Notes: generated by a model from the letters alone, not told the origin. A stretch of DNA of 64,000 nt from Leifsonia soli (GCF_013408745.1 NZ_JACCBJ010000001.1:2480001-2544000), one strand, 5' to 3'; numbered from the stretch's first letter, positions 16,353 through 25,495 are shown. Translations and numbers: made by a program.

Positions 16353-17290
16353 AGGCCGTCTTCGCCTGGCACCGTCCGCTGATGACGGTGGCCGCCCTGA
16401 TGATCGTCAGCACGATCGTCTGCCTCGTCGGGCTGCTGGTCGACCCGCGCCAGATCACCGGAGTGGACGCGTGGGCCAAGCCGCTCAAGTTCTCGCTGTC
16501 CATCCTGCTGTACAGCGTGACCTGGGCCTGGCTGATCGCCAACCTGCCGCGATGGCGCCGGATCACCCACGCCGCGGGGACGGTCGTCGCCGTCGCCCTC
16601 ATCGTCGAGCAGGTGCTGATCGTCGGCGCCGCTGCCGCGGGGACGACCAGCCACTTCAACGTCTCGAGCCCGCTCGCGAGCGCGATCTGGGGAGTCATGG
16701 CGATCTCCATCACCACGCTCTACGTGTGCACGTTCGTCACGACGATCGCGGTGTTCTTCCTCCGGCTGAGCACCCGGTCGACGACGATCGCCGTGCGCGT
16801 CGGCGCGGTGATCGCGCTGGCCGGGCTGGGGCTCGCGTACCTGATGACCGGGCCGACCGCGGCGCAGCTGGCCGGCTTCCGCGGCATCGTCGGGGCGCAC
16901 ACGGTCGGCCTGGCCGACGGAGGGCCCGGCCTCCCCGTGCTCGGCTGGAGCACGGTCGGCGGCGACCTCCGCATCCCGCACTTCATCGGGATGCAGGCGC
17001 TGCAGCTGCTCCCGCTGTTCGCCGTGCTGCTCGGGTGGGCGGGACGTCGCTGGCGTCCACTGGCCGACGACCGCGTGCGCACGCGCCTCGTGGTCGTGGC
17101 GACCGTCGCCTACGCGGCAGGGCTCGCGCTCGTCACCGTGCAGGCGCTCGCGGGTCAGTCGATCGTCCGCCCCGATGGCGTCTTCCTCGCCGCGGGCTGG
17201 GCCGTCGTCCTCGCGGCGCTCGTGGCCGCCGCCGCCATCCTCACCTTCCGCCCGCGTCCCATCCCGTCCCCCTCCCTCGCCCACGCCTAA
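16349..17290 (+). CDS. Multi-pass membrane protein, function unknown
   Basis: A 313-residue protein with about eight hydrophobic segments, starting HRPLMTVAALMIVSTIVCLV. The segment between helices 5 and 6 contains RGIVGAHTVGLADGG and GDLRIPHFIGMQALQLLP; the conserved-looking histidines and glycines suggest a real functional site. I do not recognise the family. It is translationally coupled to the upstream MerR regulator (ATGA overlap). Confidence 0.75.
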   Translation: MKAVFAWHRPLMTVAALMIVSTIVCLVGLLVDPRQITGVDAWAKPLKFSLSILLYSVTWAWLIANLPRWRRITHAAGTVVAVALIVEQVLIVGAAAAGTTSHFNVSSPLASAIWGVMAISITTLYVCTFVTTIAVFFLRLSTRSTTIAVRVGAVIALAGLGLAYLMTGPTAAQLAGFRGIVGAHTVGLADGGPGLPVLGWSTVGGDLRIPHFIGMQALQLLPLFAVLLGWAGRRWRPLADDRVRTRLVVVATVAYAAGLALVTVQALAGQSIVRPDGVFLAAGWAVVLAALVAAAAILTFRPRPIPSPSLAHA

Positions 17291-17300
17291 CCCCCCACCG

Positions 17301-17360
17301 TCGAGTACGCACAAATTGCACGCTCCCGGCTCCGGGGACGTGCAATTTGTGCGTACTCGA
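17301..17360. repeat. Perfect inverted repeat with 22-bp arms between converging genes
   Basis: Arms 17301-17322 and 17339-17360 are exact reverse complements around a 16-nt loop, which itself contains CCCGG/CCGGG. The arms contain the AT-rich core CACAAATTGCAC, unlike the surrounding sequence. It lies 10 bp after one stop codon and 17 bp from the next. A bidirectional terminator, or a copy of a mobile intergenic repeat, is possible. Confidence 0.8.
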
Positions 17361-17377
17361 CGGGGGCGGGTCGGGGG

Positions 17378-18904
17378 TCAGCGGGCGGCGGGGTCGCGGT
17401 CGTCGATGTTCGGGGGTGCCGCGGCGTCGAGCTCCTCGGGGAGCTCGAGCGGACGACGCGTGTAGTACTCCCGCGCCTTGCGGTAGAAGATCGCGATCGG
17501 CACGACGCCGAGGACGATCAGCCCGAGCCCGAGGATGTTGACGACGATCGCGTCGCCCTGGAAGTTCTGCACGATCCCGACCACGAAGATCACGCCCATG
17601 AACACCGCGCCGACCGCCGGCCAGAGCCCGATGAGGATGAAGTTCTTCACCGACTTCAGCAGCACCCGACGGTACGCGACCACGACGGCCACCCCGGCGA
17701 GCGTGTAGTAGAACGCGATCTGGATGCCGATCGAGGCGATGGCACTGCCCATGATGTCGCCCACGTTGCCGATGAAGTTCGACCCGACGAACAGGACGAT
17801 CGAGACGCCGACGACGACCAGCGTCGCGAAGGCGGGCGTGCGCCACTTCGGATGGATGCGGCCGAACGCCTTCGGGATGGTGTGGTCGCGTCCCATCGAG
17901 AACAGCGTGCGCGTCACCTGGATCAGCGTCGTCTCCAGCGTCGCGATGGTCGACAGCGCGACGGCGATCACGAGGAGCTTTCCGCCGATGCCGGGCCACA
18001 CGGCGTCGCCGAGCACGGAGAGCACGTTGGCGCTGTTCGCCTCGATCGTCTTGGCCGGGAGGATGACGAGGGTGGCGATGGTGAAGATCTCGAACAGCAG
18101 GAAGACGATGATCACGCCGATGATGCCGGCCGAGCCGGCGCTCCGGTGGCCGTCCTTCGTCTCCTCGTTGAGGTTGGCGGCCACATCCCAGCCCCAGAAG
18201 TAGAACGCGGCGATCAGCGCGGCCGAGACGAAGACGCCCTGCCCGGTGAGGTGCTGGAAGCCCAGCCAGTCCCAGGAGAACGACGGGCCGGCGTGGGCGG
18301 AGGTCGCCGCACGCACGATCATCAGCACCGCGAAGAGCACGAGGATGCCGACCTCGATGACCGACATGATCCACTGCGCCCGAGCGGTGACGTGCACGCC
18401 GAACAGAACGCACGCCGCCATGACGAGGAACCAGAGCGCCCCGATCCCGGTGATCAGCGGAACGTTGCCGGCCTGCTCCGGCGCGAACAGCGTGACGGTC
18501 ATCGCGCCGGCCGGCAGGGCCCCAGCGACCATGAAGATCGTCGCCGAGATCACCAGCGCCCAGCCGGAGAGGAAGCCGAGGATGGGGTGCAGCGCCCGCG
18601 CGACCCACGAGTACGCGGCGCCGGCGTTGACGTCGAGCCGCCCGAGGTAGAGGAATGCCCACGCGATGCCGAGCATCGGGATGCCGCACCACAGCAGGGC
18701 GGCGGGGGCCCCGAGCGCGGCGGCGCCGACGAGCGTCGCGGTGGTGGCGGCGATCGAGTAGGCGGGCGCGCTGCCCGCGACGGCCATCACGATGGAGCCG
18801 GCGGCGCTCACGCCGTCGGCGGCGAGGGCGTGATGGTGCTCTCCCCGGCTCTGTTCGGCGCCGCCTCCGTGCGGGGCGTCCGGCCGGGAACTGGTCTGCG
18901 TCAT
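17378..18904 (-). CDS. APC-family amino acid permease
   Basis: A 508-residue transporter with about 12-14 membrane segments. After a His/Gly-rich N-terminal tail (GGGAEQSRGEHHH) the first helix carries the APC motif SIVMAVAGSAPAYSI. Later features include EETKDGHRSAGSAG in the loop after helix 6 and FSMGRDHTIPKAFGRIHPKWRTP after helix 8. It should take up an amino acid or related amine by cation symport or exchange. ATG 18904 has GGGAGAG upstream. Substrate not assignable. Confidence 0.88.
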   Translation of the reverse strand: MTQTSSRPDAPHGGGAEQSRGEHHHALAADGVSAAGSIVMAVAGSAPAYSIAATTATLVGAAALGAPAALLWCGIPMLGIAWAFLYLGRLDVNAGAAYSWVARALHPILGFLSGWALVISATIFMVAGALPAGAMTVTLFAPEQAGNVPLITGIGALWFLVMAACVLFGVHVTARAQWIMSVIEVGILVLFAVLMIVRAATSAHAGPSFSWDWLGFQHLTGQGVFVSAALIAAFYFWGWDVAANLNEETKDGHRSAGSAGIIGVIIVFLLFEIFTIATLVILPAKTIEANSANVLSVLGDAVWPGIGGKLLVIAVALSTIATLETTLIQVTRTLFSMGRDHTIPKAFGRIHPKWRTPAFATLVVVGVSIVLFVGSNFIGNVGDIMGSAIASIGIQIAFYYTLAGVAVVVAYRRVLLKSVKNFILIGLWPAVGAVFMGVIFVVGIVQNFQGDAIVVNILGLGLIVLGVVPIAIFYRKAREYYTRRPLELPEELDAAAPPNIDDRDPAAR

Positions 18905-19127
18905 TGCTCTCCCTGGCTTCGAGGGTCGCGTGCCGGCGGCACGAGGCGCGACGTCGGTGTGCGACAGGGGGACGTTAGCAACATCCGGCCGGGAGGACAA
19001 GACTACTTCGACGGATTCCGTTGCCGATTCGCTGATTGCCTCCTGAAAACGTTGTGAATATCCATATCGACGACGGAACGGGTGGCGGGTCGCCTGCGGC
19101 CCGGCGCTCCACCCCCGAGCGGGTCGC

Positions 19128-19157
19128 TTGATCGGCGACCCGAGAGATGCCTAGGGT
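19128..19157 (+). promoter_or_regulatory. Leaderless promoter of the GDPD gene
   Basis: -35 TTGATC (19128-19133), 18-bp spacer, -10 TAGGGT (19152-19157). The start ATG follows after 5 nt. Confidence 0.55.
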
Positions 19158-19162
19158 TGCGC

Positions 19163-20068
19163 ATGCCCGACGACGCGGAGACCGCCGCCCCGCCGCCCCG
19201 CCGACGCATCTCGCGGCGCACCCTCATCGGCGGCGTCGTCGGCGGTGTGATCGGCGCTGCGGCGCTCGCCGGCGGCGGCGCGTACCTCCTGCCCCGGCTG
19301 CTGGACGGGCCGGAGGACGGGCTCCACGTCGACCGCCTCCTGAAGCGCCCTGGCTTCACCGTCGCCCATCGCGGCGGCTCGCTCGACTGGCCGGAGATGT
19401 CGATGGAGGCGTACCGCAACGCGGTGTCGGCCGGGGTCAACGCCCTCGAGATCTCGCTGGCCCGCACGTCGGACGGCGTCTGGTTCGGGCTGCACGACGA
19501 GACGCTCGACCGCACCTCGGGAACCTCCGGCTTCGTCGCCGCTGAGCACACCTGGAAGGAGGTCGGGCAGCATCGCATCTCGGCCGCCGAGACGAACGAT
19601 CCGCGCCAGGCGCCGCAGCCGTACCTCCGCTTCGAGGAGCTCGTCGCCGCCTACGGATCGACGCACACCATCTTCGTCGATCCGAAGGTGGTGCCGCCCG
19701 AGCACTTCGGCGAGCTCTTCGCTCTGATGGCGACGGTCGACCATCCGACGAACACGTTCGTCGCCAAGGGCTACTGCACCGCTCGCGAATGGCCGGTGGA
19801 TGCGCGGGGCCGCGGATACCGCACCTGGGGCTACTACTACGGCGCCGAGCTGGCCTCCGACCCGGCCCTGTTCGCCTCCACGCGGGATCGCTGGAGCTGG
19901 CTGGGACTCGACTACAACGGCGGCGAGGAGGCGTGGCGCACCTTCACCGCGAGCGGCAGTCCGGTGCTCGCCCACATCGTCCCGTCCCGCGCGGCTGCGG
20001 ATCAGGCACTCCGACTGGGCGCGGACGGGATGGTCGTCTCCGGCGTGCGCGAGGTCCTGCACCCCTGA
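19163..20068 (+). CDS. Tat-exported glycerophosphodiester phosphodiesterase-like protein
   Basis: A 301-residue protein with a twin-arginine-type signal (SRRTLIGG followed by a Gly/Ala-rich hydrophobic stretch), so probably exported folded. The GDPD barrel starts at VAHRGGSLDWPEMS. The metal-site pattern is altered: the usual E-x-D reads ALEISL here, with Ser at the Asp position, while the downstream DGVWFGLHDETLDRTSG is normal. It may be a divergent or inactive phosphodiesterase. ATG 19163 was chosen; GTG 19082 would add an implausible lead. Confidence 0.8.
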   Translation: MPDDAETAAPPPRRRISRRTLIGGVVGGVIGAAALAGGGAYLLPRLLDGPEDGLHVDRLLKRPGFTVAHRGGSLDWPEMSMEAYRNAVSAGVNALEISLARTSDGVWFGLHDETLDRTSGTSGFVAAEHTWKEVGQHRISAAETNDPRQAPQPYLRFEELVAAYGSTHTIFVDPKVVPPEHFGELFALMATVDHPTNTFVAKGYCTAREWPVDARGRGYRTWGYYYGAELASDPALFASTRDRWSWLGLDYNGGEEAWRTFTASGSPVLAHIVPSRAAADQALRLGADGMVVSGVREVLHP

Positions 20069-20081
20069 CGCAGGCGGCGCC

Positions 20082-21218
20082 TCAGACCGGCTTGCGCGAC
20101 GCCGTGACCGTGAACTTCGAGTTGCGGGCGATCTGCCGGGTCGGCCCGACCGCGCGCTCGAGCGCCGCGCGGTAGCCGAGGTGCGAGTTCCACACCGTCC
20201 ACAGCTCGCCGCCCGGCACGAGCACCCGCCCGGCGTCCGCGAAGAGGCGGTGCGCGATCCCGGTGTGGACGGCTCCGCCGATGTGGAAGGGCGGATTGAG
20301 CACCACCAGCTCGGCGGAGGCGTCCGGCTGCGACGACAGCCCGTCGTCCCGGACCACCGTGACCCGCTCCGAGACGCCGTTCGCCGTCGCGGTCGCCGCG
20401 GCCGATGCGACGGCGGCGGCGGACTGGTCGGTGGCGATGACTTGGACGCCGGGGCGGGAAGCGGCGAGGGCCGAGGCGATCACGCCTGTCCCGCAGCCGA
20501 GGTCGATCGCCGCGCGCGCATCCGGCACCGCCTGGTCGAGCACGCCGAGCAGGAAGCGGGTGCCGATGTCGATCGAGGTCCCCGCGAACGCCGCGCCGTG
20601 CGCGCACACCCACAAGCCCGTCTCGGCGTCCCGGGATCGCTCCGGCCAGCGGTCCAGCACCGTCGCGGCGGCGGGATGCGGCTCCCGTGCGGTCAGGACG
20701 CGCGCCTTCTGGCGGGCGAGCGACGCCTCCACGGAGCCGAACACCTCGCCGAGCACGCCGTTCATGGCCGTGGTCATGTGCTTGAGCATCCCGCCCGCGT
20801 GCACGACGACGTCGGCGCGGGCGTGCTCGGCGATCAGCGTCGCGATCTCGGCGAGGGCGTCGAGACTGCGCGGGAGGCGGAGCAGCACGGTGCGCGCTCC
20901 GCGGACGAGCGCCTCGTCGAGCGGCCGGTGCTCGAACGCTCCGACGAGCCCCAGCTCGGCGGCATTGGCGTCGAGCGCGCGCTCGCCGGTCAGCGCATCC
21001 TGGTGGACGCGGATGTCACGGGCGCCGCGCGCGGCGGCGGCCAACGTCAGCGCACCGTATGCGTCTCCGATGACCACCAGACCCGGCTGCAGAACAGCAT
21101 CGCCGGCGATCTCGGCCAGGAGGCGGTCCGCCGCGTCGGCCGCGAACAGGTTCGGCGCCTCGACGTCCGGCCGCCGCCGGAGGCGGTCGTAGGGGAAGCC
21201 GGGCGCAGCAGGGGTCAC
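20082..21218 (-). CDS. RsmC/RlmG-type rRNA guanine-N2 methyltransferase
   Basis: A 378-residue protein with two methyltransferase-like halves, as in RsmC and RlmG: a degenerate N-terminal half (LVVIGDAYGALTLAAA) and an active C-terminal SAM domain with AIDLGCGTGVIASALA and the catalytic NPPF in VVLNPPFHIGG. It probably methylates a guanine in 16S or 23S rRNA; which one cannot be told. GTG 21218 was chosen, 62 bp after the permease stop. It converges on the GDPD gene with a 13-bp gap. Confidence 0.85.
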   Translation of the reverse strand: MTPAAPGFPYDRLRRRPDVEAPNLFAADAADRLLAEIAGDAVLQPGLVVIGDAYGALTLAAAARGARDIRVHQDALTGERALDANAAELGLVGAFEHRPLDEALVRGARTVLLRLPRSLDALAEIATLIAEHARADVVVHAGGMLKHMTTAMNGVLGEVFGSVEASLARQKARVLTAREPHPAAATVLDRWPERSRDAETGLWVCAHGAAFAGTSIDIGTRFLLGVLDQAVPDARAAIDLGCGTGVIASALAASRPGVQVIATDQSAAAVASAAATATANGVSERVTVVRDDGLSSQPDASAELVVLNPPFHIGGAVHTGIAHRLFADAGRVLVPGGELWTVWNSHLGYRAALERAVGPTRQIARNSKFTVTASRKPV

Positions 21219-21280
21219 GCCCCCAGTCAACCAGAGGGCGACAGGAGGGCGTGACCCGCACGGATGCGGCGCCGGGGCGG

Positions 21281-22672
21281 TCAGGAGGCCCGGGCGGCCT
21301 CCTCCTCCAGTTCCTCTTTCTCGGAGAAGTCCATCGTCGGCGGCCTGCGGCGGAACCCGCGGGTCAGCACGGCGAGGTAGATCACGCCGACGAGCATCCA
21401 CGACAGACCGACGATGAACGTCGTGGCGGTGAGCGACGTCCACAGCCAGACCGTGAGGACGAAGCCGATCGCGGGGAGCACGCCGTAGCGCACCCACTCG
21501 CCGGCCGACGGCGCGGCACGGCCGCCCTTCGGGAACAGGTGGTGCTTGATGACAGAGAGGTTGACCATCGAGAACGCCGCCAGCGCACCGAAGGAGATCA
21601 TGGTCGCCGCCTGGTCGAGCGTCAGCACGAGAGCGAGCAGCGACACCACCGAGACCGCGAGCGCGGCCACCCACGGGGTGCGGAACCGCGTGTGGAGGGT
21701 GCCGAAGATGCGCGGCAGGACGCCGTCCCGGCCCATCGAGTAGATGATGCGCGAGACGCTGACCTGGGTCGTCATCCCCGATCCGAAGGCGCCGACGACA
21801 TAGACGGCGACGAAGAACGACGTCAGGAACGTGCCGCCGACCTTGGCCATGAGGTCGACGCCGGCCGAGTCGACCTCGGCGAAGTCGCGCCAGTCCGGGT
21901 ACACCAGGGCGCCGAGCCAGGAGACGACGATGAAGATCGCGCCGCCGATGAGCGTGGTCAGCACGATGGCCCGAGGGATGTCCCGCTTCGGGTTCTTCGC
22001 CTCCTCCGAGAGCGTGGAGACCGCGTCGAAGCCCAGGAACGAGAGGGCGAGGACGGCCGCGCCCGCGAAGACCGGCCCGAGACCTCCCTTTCCAGGGAGG
22101 AACGGCTCGATCAGGCTCGGCGTCTCGGACGACGGGTTCGTCAGCAGCTCCTTGATCGCGAGCACCGCGAACACGACCACGAGCAGCACCGACAGGGCGA
22201 CGATCGCGACGTTGAGCCGGTTGACCAGCGTGATGCCGAGAACGTTGAAGACCAGCACCAGGAGTAGCGAGGCCAGGGCGAACACCCACCCCGGGATGTC
22301 CGGGAACTGCGTGTTCAGGTACAGCCCGATCAGCAGGAAGTTGATCATCGGCAGGAACAGGTAGTCGAGCATCAACGTCCACCCGGTCAGGAAGCCGACG
22401 TGGCCGCCGAACGTCTGCTGGGTGTACGTGTAGGCCGAACCGGACACCGGGAACGCGCGCGCCATCGCGCCGTAGCTCAGCGCCGTGAACAGCATCGCGA
22501 CGAGCGCGACGACGTACGCGGACGGGAGGTGGTTGTCGGTCGACTGGGTCACGATCCCGTAGGTCGTGAAGACGGTGACGGGCGCGAGGTAGGTGAGCCC
22601 GAACAGCACGAGGGCCGTCGGGCCGAGCGCCCTCTTGAGCCGCGGCTGGGGCGGCAGATCGGTCGTGGTCAT
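21281..22672 (-). CDS. APC-family permease (putrescine/amino acid importer-like)
   Basis: A 463-residue transporter with about 12 helices. The N-terminus LGPTALVLFGLTYLAPVTVF, the motif GSAYTYTQQTFGGHVGFLTGW and EEAKNPKRDIPRAI are typical of the polyamine/amino acid APC branch. It is encoded 51 bp downstream of the amidohydrolase gene on the same strand, so the two probably form an uptake-plus-hydrolysis operon under the divergent TetR regulator. Substrate is inference. Confidence 0.88.
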   Translation of the reverse strand: MTTTDLPPQPRLKRALGPTALVLFGLTYLAPVTVFTTYGIVTQSTDNHLPSAYVVALVAMLFTALSYGAMARAFPVSGSAYTYTQQTFGGHVGFLTGWTLMLDYLFLPMINFLLIGLYLNTQFPDIPGWVFALASLLLVLVFNVLGITLVNRLNVAIVALSVLLVVVFAVLAIKELLTNPSSETPSLIEPFLPGKGGLGPVFAGAAVLALSFLGFDAVSTLSEEAKNPKRDIPRAIVLTTLIGGAIFIVVSWLGALVYPDWRDFAEVDSAGVDLMAKVGGTFLTSFFVAVYVVGAFGSGMTTQVSVSRIIYSMGRDGVLPRIFGTLHTRFRTPWVAALAVSVVSLLALVLTLDQAATMISFGALAAFSMVNLSVIKHHLFPKGGRAAPSAGEWVRYGVLPAIGFVLTVWLWTSLTATTFIVGLSWMLVGVIYLAVLTRGFRRRPPTMDFSEKEELEEEAARAS

Positions 22673-22692
22673 GTGGTGCTGCCTCTCTGATT

Positions 22693-22740
22693 CGAGTGGT
22701 GCAGGGGTCGAGTGGTGCAGGGGCTAGTGGTGCAGGGGTG
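22693..22740. repeat. Three 16-bp tandem repeats spanning a stop codon
   Basis: AGTGGTGCAGGGG recurs three times with a 16-bp period. The third copy includes the amidohydrolase stop codon at 22724-22726 and its last coding residues, so unit slippage would move the gene end or the spacing to the permease. Confidence 0.7.
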
Positions 22741-24346
22741 CGGGCGCCCGGCGGACGCCGGCGACCCAGGTTCCGAGCACGCGGACGGATCGCAGATCGT
22801 GCGGGTCCACGTGGCGCGGGTCGGTGTCGAGCCAGACCAGGTCGGGGGCGGACCCCGGCCGCAGTTCGCCGCGCGCGGCGGCGAAGGCCTGGTGGGCGAC
22901 GCCGGAGGAGTAGGCCTCCAGCGCATCGGTGAGCGGGATGCGCTCGGCGGGGGTCCATCCGGCCTCCGGCACGCGGTCGTCCGTCTGGCGGGTGACCGCC
23001 GTCGCGACGCCGGGGCGCCAGTCGGGGCTGCTGACCGGCCAGTCGCTCCCGAAGGAGACGCGCGCCGACGCGAGCAGTGTGCGGATGGGGTACTGCAGTC
23101 GTTCGCGCTCCGGTCCGAGGCGCGGGAGGGTGAGGGCGACCATCATCGGGTCGAGCTGGGCCCACAGCGGCTCGAAGTTGGCGATCACGCCGAGGGCGGC
23201 GAAGCGGGGCAGGTCGACCGGGTCGACGACCTGGACGTGCGCGATCACCGGGCGCCGGTCGCGCACGCCGTTGGCGCTCTCGACCGCCTCGAAAACGTCG
23301 AGCGCGGTCCGCGCCGCGGCGTCGCCGATCGCGTGCAGGTGCAGCTGGAAGCCGAGCTTGTCGAAGGTGACGGCAGCCGCGGTGAGTTCGGCCGCATCCC
23401 AGTTGGGGAGTCCGCGGTCGCCGGGGGTGTCGGTGTAGTCCGCGAGCATGGCGGCGGTGTGGTTCTCGATCACGCCGTCCACGAAGACCTTCACGGTGCC
23501 GGCCGTCAGCAGCGGGTCGCCGAGCTCCTCCACGCGGCGGCGCGCCTCGACGAAGCCGGGGACCTGGTCGCGCCACCGCACCGGGTCGGCGCGCAGGGCC
23601 AGATTCACGCGCGTCGACAGCAGTCCGCGCGTCGACGCCTCCAGGTACGCCTCCACCTCCGCCGGCTCGACCCAGGCGTCCTGCACCCAGGCGATCCCGA
23701 GCTCGGCGTACTCCGCGGTCGCGCGTCGCAGGGCCTCGACGCGCTCCTCGTGCGTGCGTCCCGGCTCGTGTGGGAGCAGCAGGTCGACCGCTCCCGGCTC
23801 CTGGAGGATGCCGAGCGGCGACCCGTCGTGCCGGCGCGGGATGCGGCCGAGCGCCGGCTCCGGGGTGCTCGCGTCGATCCCGGCCCGGCGAAGCGCTTCG
23901 GAGTTCACCCACACCGTGTGGTAGTCCCACGCCCGCAGCACGACCGGCCGATCGGGCACGGCGGCGTCGAGCCAGCGCGCGTCGAACATCCCGTCGGGGG
24001 CGAGGGTCGCGTCGTAGCTGGCGCCGTAGATCCACTCCTGCTCGGGATGCGCGTCCGCCCACTCCTTGACGCACGCGACGATCTCGTCCACCGACGCGCA
24101 GGACCGCACCTGCGGTCCGAGCCTCTCCATCCCGGCCTGCAGGGGGTGAGCATGCCCGTCGCCGAACGCGGGTGCGAGCACGCCGCCGAGGAGGTCGACC
24201 GTCTCGGCCGCCGCGGCGCGCAGGGCCAGCGCGTCGGCTCCTGTGGCGATCACCCGCCCGTCCTCGACGGCGACGGCGGTGTGCTCGTCGGCGTCTGCGC
24301 GATAACTGCTCAGGATGGTGCCACCGGTGAAGACGGTCGTGCTCAT
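22724..24346 (-). CDS. YtcJ-type metal-dependent amidohydrolase
   Basis: A 540-residue amidohydrolase family 3 protein. After a beta-sandwich start (TVFTGGTILSSY) come the metal ligands HAH in GDGHAHPLQAGME, a mid-barrel QLHLHAIGDAAARTALD and IAHVQVVDP, and SFGSDWPVSSPDWRPG with the metal/catalytic Asp. Such enzymes hydrolyse amides or related C-N bonds; the substrate is unknown. ATG 24346 has GGAGG upstream. It diverges from a TetR regulator across 83 bp that contain a dyad. Confidence 0.86.
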   Translation of the reverse strand: MSTTVFTGGTILSSYRADADEHTAVAVEDGRVIATGADALALRAAAAETVDLLGGVLAPAFGDGHAHPLQAGMERLGPQVRSCASVDEIVACVKEWADAHPEQEWIYGASYDATLAPDGMFDARWLDAAVPDRPVVLRAWDYHTVWVNSEALRRAGIDASTPEPALGRIPRRHDGSPLGILQEPGAVDLLLPHEPGRTHEERVEALRRATAEYAELGIAWVQDAWVEPAEVEAYLEASTRGLLSTRVNLALRADPVRWRDQVPGFVEARRRVEELGDPLLTAGTVKVFVDGVIENHTAAMLADYTDTPGDRGLPNWDAAELTAAAVTFDKLGFQLHLHAIGDAAARTALDVFEAVESANGVRDRRPVIAHVQVVDPVDLPRFAALGVIANFEPLWAQLDPMMVALTLPRLGPERERLQYPIRTLLASARVSFGSDWPVSSPDWRPGVATAVTRQTDDRVPEAGWTPAERIPLTDALEAYSSGVAHQAFAAARGELRPGSAPDLVWLDTDPRHVDPHDLRSVRVLGTWVAGVRRAPAPLHH

Positions 24347-24366
24347 GCAGCCTCCGTGTTACAGAT

Positions 24367-24385
24367 AAATGAACGACGTTCTTTT
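24367..24385. promoter_or_regulatory. Probable TetR operator
   Basis: AAATGAACG and CGTTCTTTT flank a single A, a dyad with one mismatch in nine. It lies in the AT-rich gap between the divergent amidohydrolase and tetR genes, where it could repress both. Confidence 0.6.
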
Positions 24386-24429
24386 ATTTCGTCAGATACT
24401 AGGGTGTGATCGAGCCGGAGGGGAAGAGC

Positions 24430-25110
24430 ATGGCCGAGATCGATCGCCCGGCGCGTCGGGTCGGGCGTCCCCGGACCGCCGTGCTGACGCGGGAGCTGAT
24501 CGCCGAGGCGGCGCTCCGGCTCCTCGACGAGTCCGGCGCGGACGGGTTCACCATGGCGCGGCTCGCGCAGGCGCTCCGCGTGCGGCCCAGCGCCCTCTAC
24601 AACCACGTCGACGGCAAGGAGGACGTGATCGCGGGCGTCCGCGAGCTCGTCTCCGACCGCATCGACGTCAGCGCGTTCGAGACGCAACCCTGGGATGCGG
24701 CGATGCGGGTGTGGGCGCACTCCTATCGCGTCGCGTTCGCCGCGCATCCGCCGACGGTCGCGCTGCTCGCCACCCTTCCGCTCACCGGCGCGCTCCGCAC
24801 GATGCAGATGTACGACACGGTCGTCGCGGCGATGGTCCGCGCCGGATGGCCCGAGCCGGAGGTGCTTCCGACGATCGTCGCCGTCGAGTCGTTCATCCTC
24901 GGCTCGGCTCTCGACGCCATCGCCCCCGCCGACATGTTCGACCCGTCCGGAGCGGAGGACGCGGTGCCGGCCTTCGCGTCGGCGTACGAAGCCCGCATCG
25001 CCTCCCTCGGTGCGGTGCCGCCCGCCGACGCCGCGTTCGAGACCGGGCTCGCCGCGCTCCTCGACGGCCTGCGCGTGCGCCACGAGCGGGTGCGGGTGGC
25101 GGCGTCGTGA
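24430..25110 (+). CDS. TetR/AcrR family transcriptional regulator
   Basis: A 226-residue protein with an N-terminal TetR helix-turn-helix (LIAEAALRLLDESGADGFTMARLAQALRVRPSALYNHVDGKEDV, about residues 21-65) and a helical ligand domain. ATG 24430 has GGAGGGG 7 nt upstream; GTG 24406 is a second in-frame start just after AGGGT. It is the likely repressor of the divergent amidohydrolase-permease operon through the dyad at 24367-24385. The ligand may be that operon's substrate (inference). Confidence 0.87.
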   Translation: MAEIDRPARRVGRPRTAVLTRELIAEAALRLLDESGADGFTMARLAQALRVRPSALYNHVDGKEDVIAGVRELVSDRIDVSAFETQPWDAAMRVWAHSYRVAFAAHPPTVALLATLPLTGALRTMQMYDTVVAAMVRAGWPEPEVLPTIVAVESFILGSALDAIAPADMFDPSGAEDAVPAFASAYEARIASLGAVPPADAAFETGLAALLDGLRVRHERVRVAAS

Positions 25111-25117
25111 CGCGCGG

Positions 25118-25495
25118 CTAGATCCAGCCCTTGCGCTTGAACACCACGGAGAGCCCGACGCCCATCGCGAGCATCAGCAGGAGCGCGAACGAGGGTCGGG
25201 GTGAACAGGATGGCGGCCCAGCCCGAGATCTTCTTCACCTCGTCGTTCTGCTGCTGGCCCACCAGCGTCGCGCAGACCCTCGTCCTCCTCACGGCCGATC
25301 GGGCCATCGCGCAGGCCGCGCAGCACATCCTTCACCGGGTCCACTGCCCGCTGGAAGCGCATCACCTCGGTGGACAGCTCGACGATGCGCCGCGACACCC
25401 CGCGGTCGCCGCAGAACAGGAGGTCCTCGATCGCGTCGATCGTCTCGGACCGGCGACGACGGGCGCGTACTCGTCGACGATCCCGCCGCGCGGAT
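25118..25495 (-). pseudogene. corA: Decayed CorA magnesium transporter
   Basis: The minus strand carries pieces of CorA in order but in different frames: IVDEYAPVVAG, then a -1 shift to ETIDAIEDLLFCGDRGVSRR and IVELSTEVMRFQRAVDPVK, an internal gap, then ATLVGQQQNDEVKKIS and GWAAILFTPTL, another gap that removes the diagnostic GMN motif and the first membrane helix, then FALLLMLAMGVGLSVVFKRK-GWI and a stop at 25118. The N-terminal ~200 residues are absent. At least one frameshift and two internal deletions make function impossible. It ends right before the promoter of the gene at 25518. Confidence 0.88.

Noticed and set aside
16471..17541. 356-codon plus-strand frame over the membrane protein gene
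   Set aside because: Arg/Ala/Gly-rich shadow crossing the 17301-17360 inverted repeat; no motifs.
20082..24074. 1330-codon open frame on the minus strand
   Set aside because: Only its last 378 codons are a real gene (the methyltransferase); the rest is out-of-frame shadow of the permease and amidohydrolase genes.
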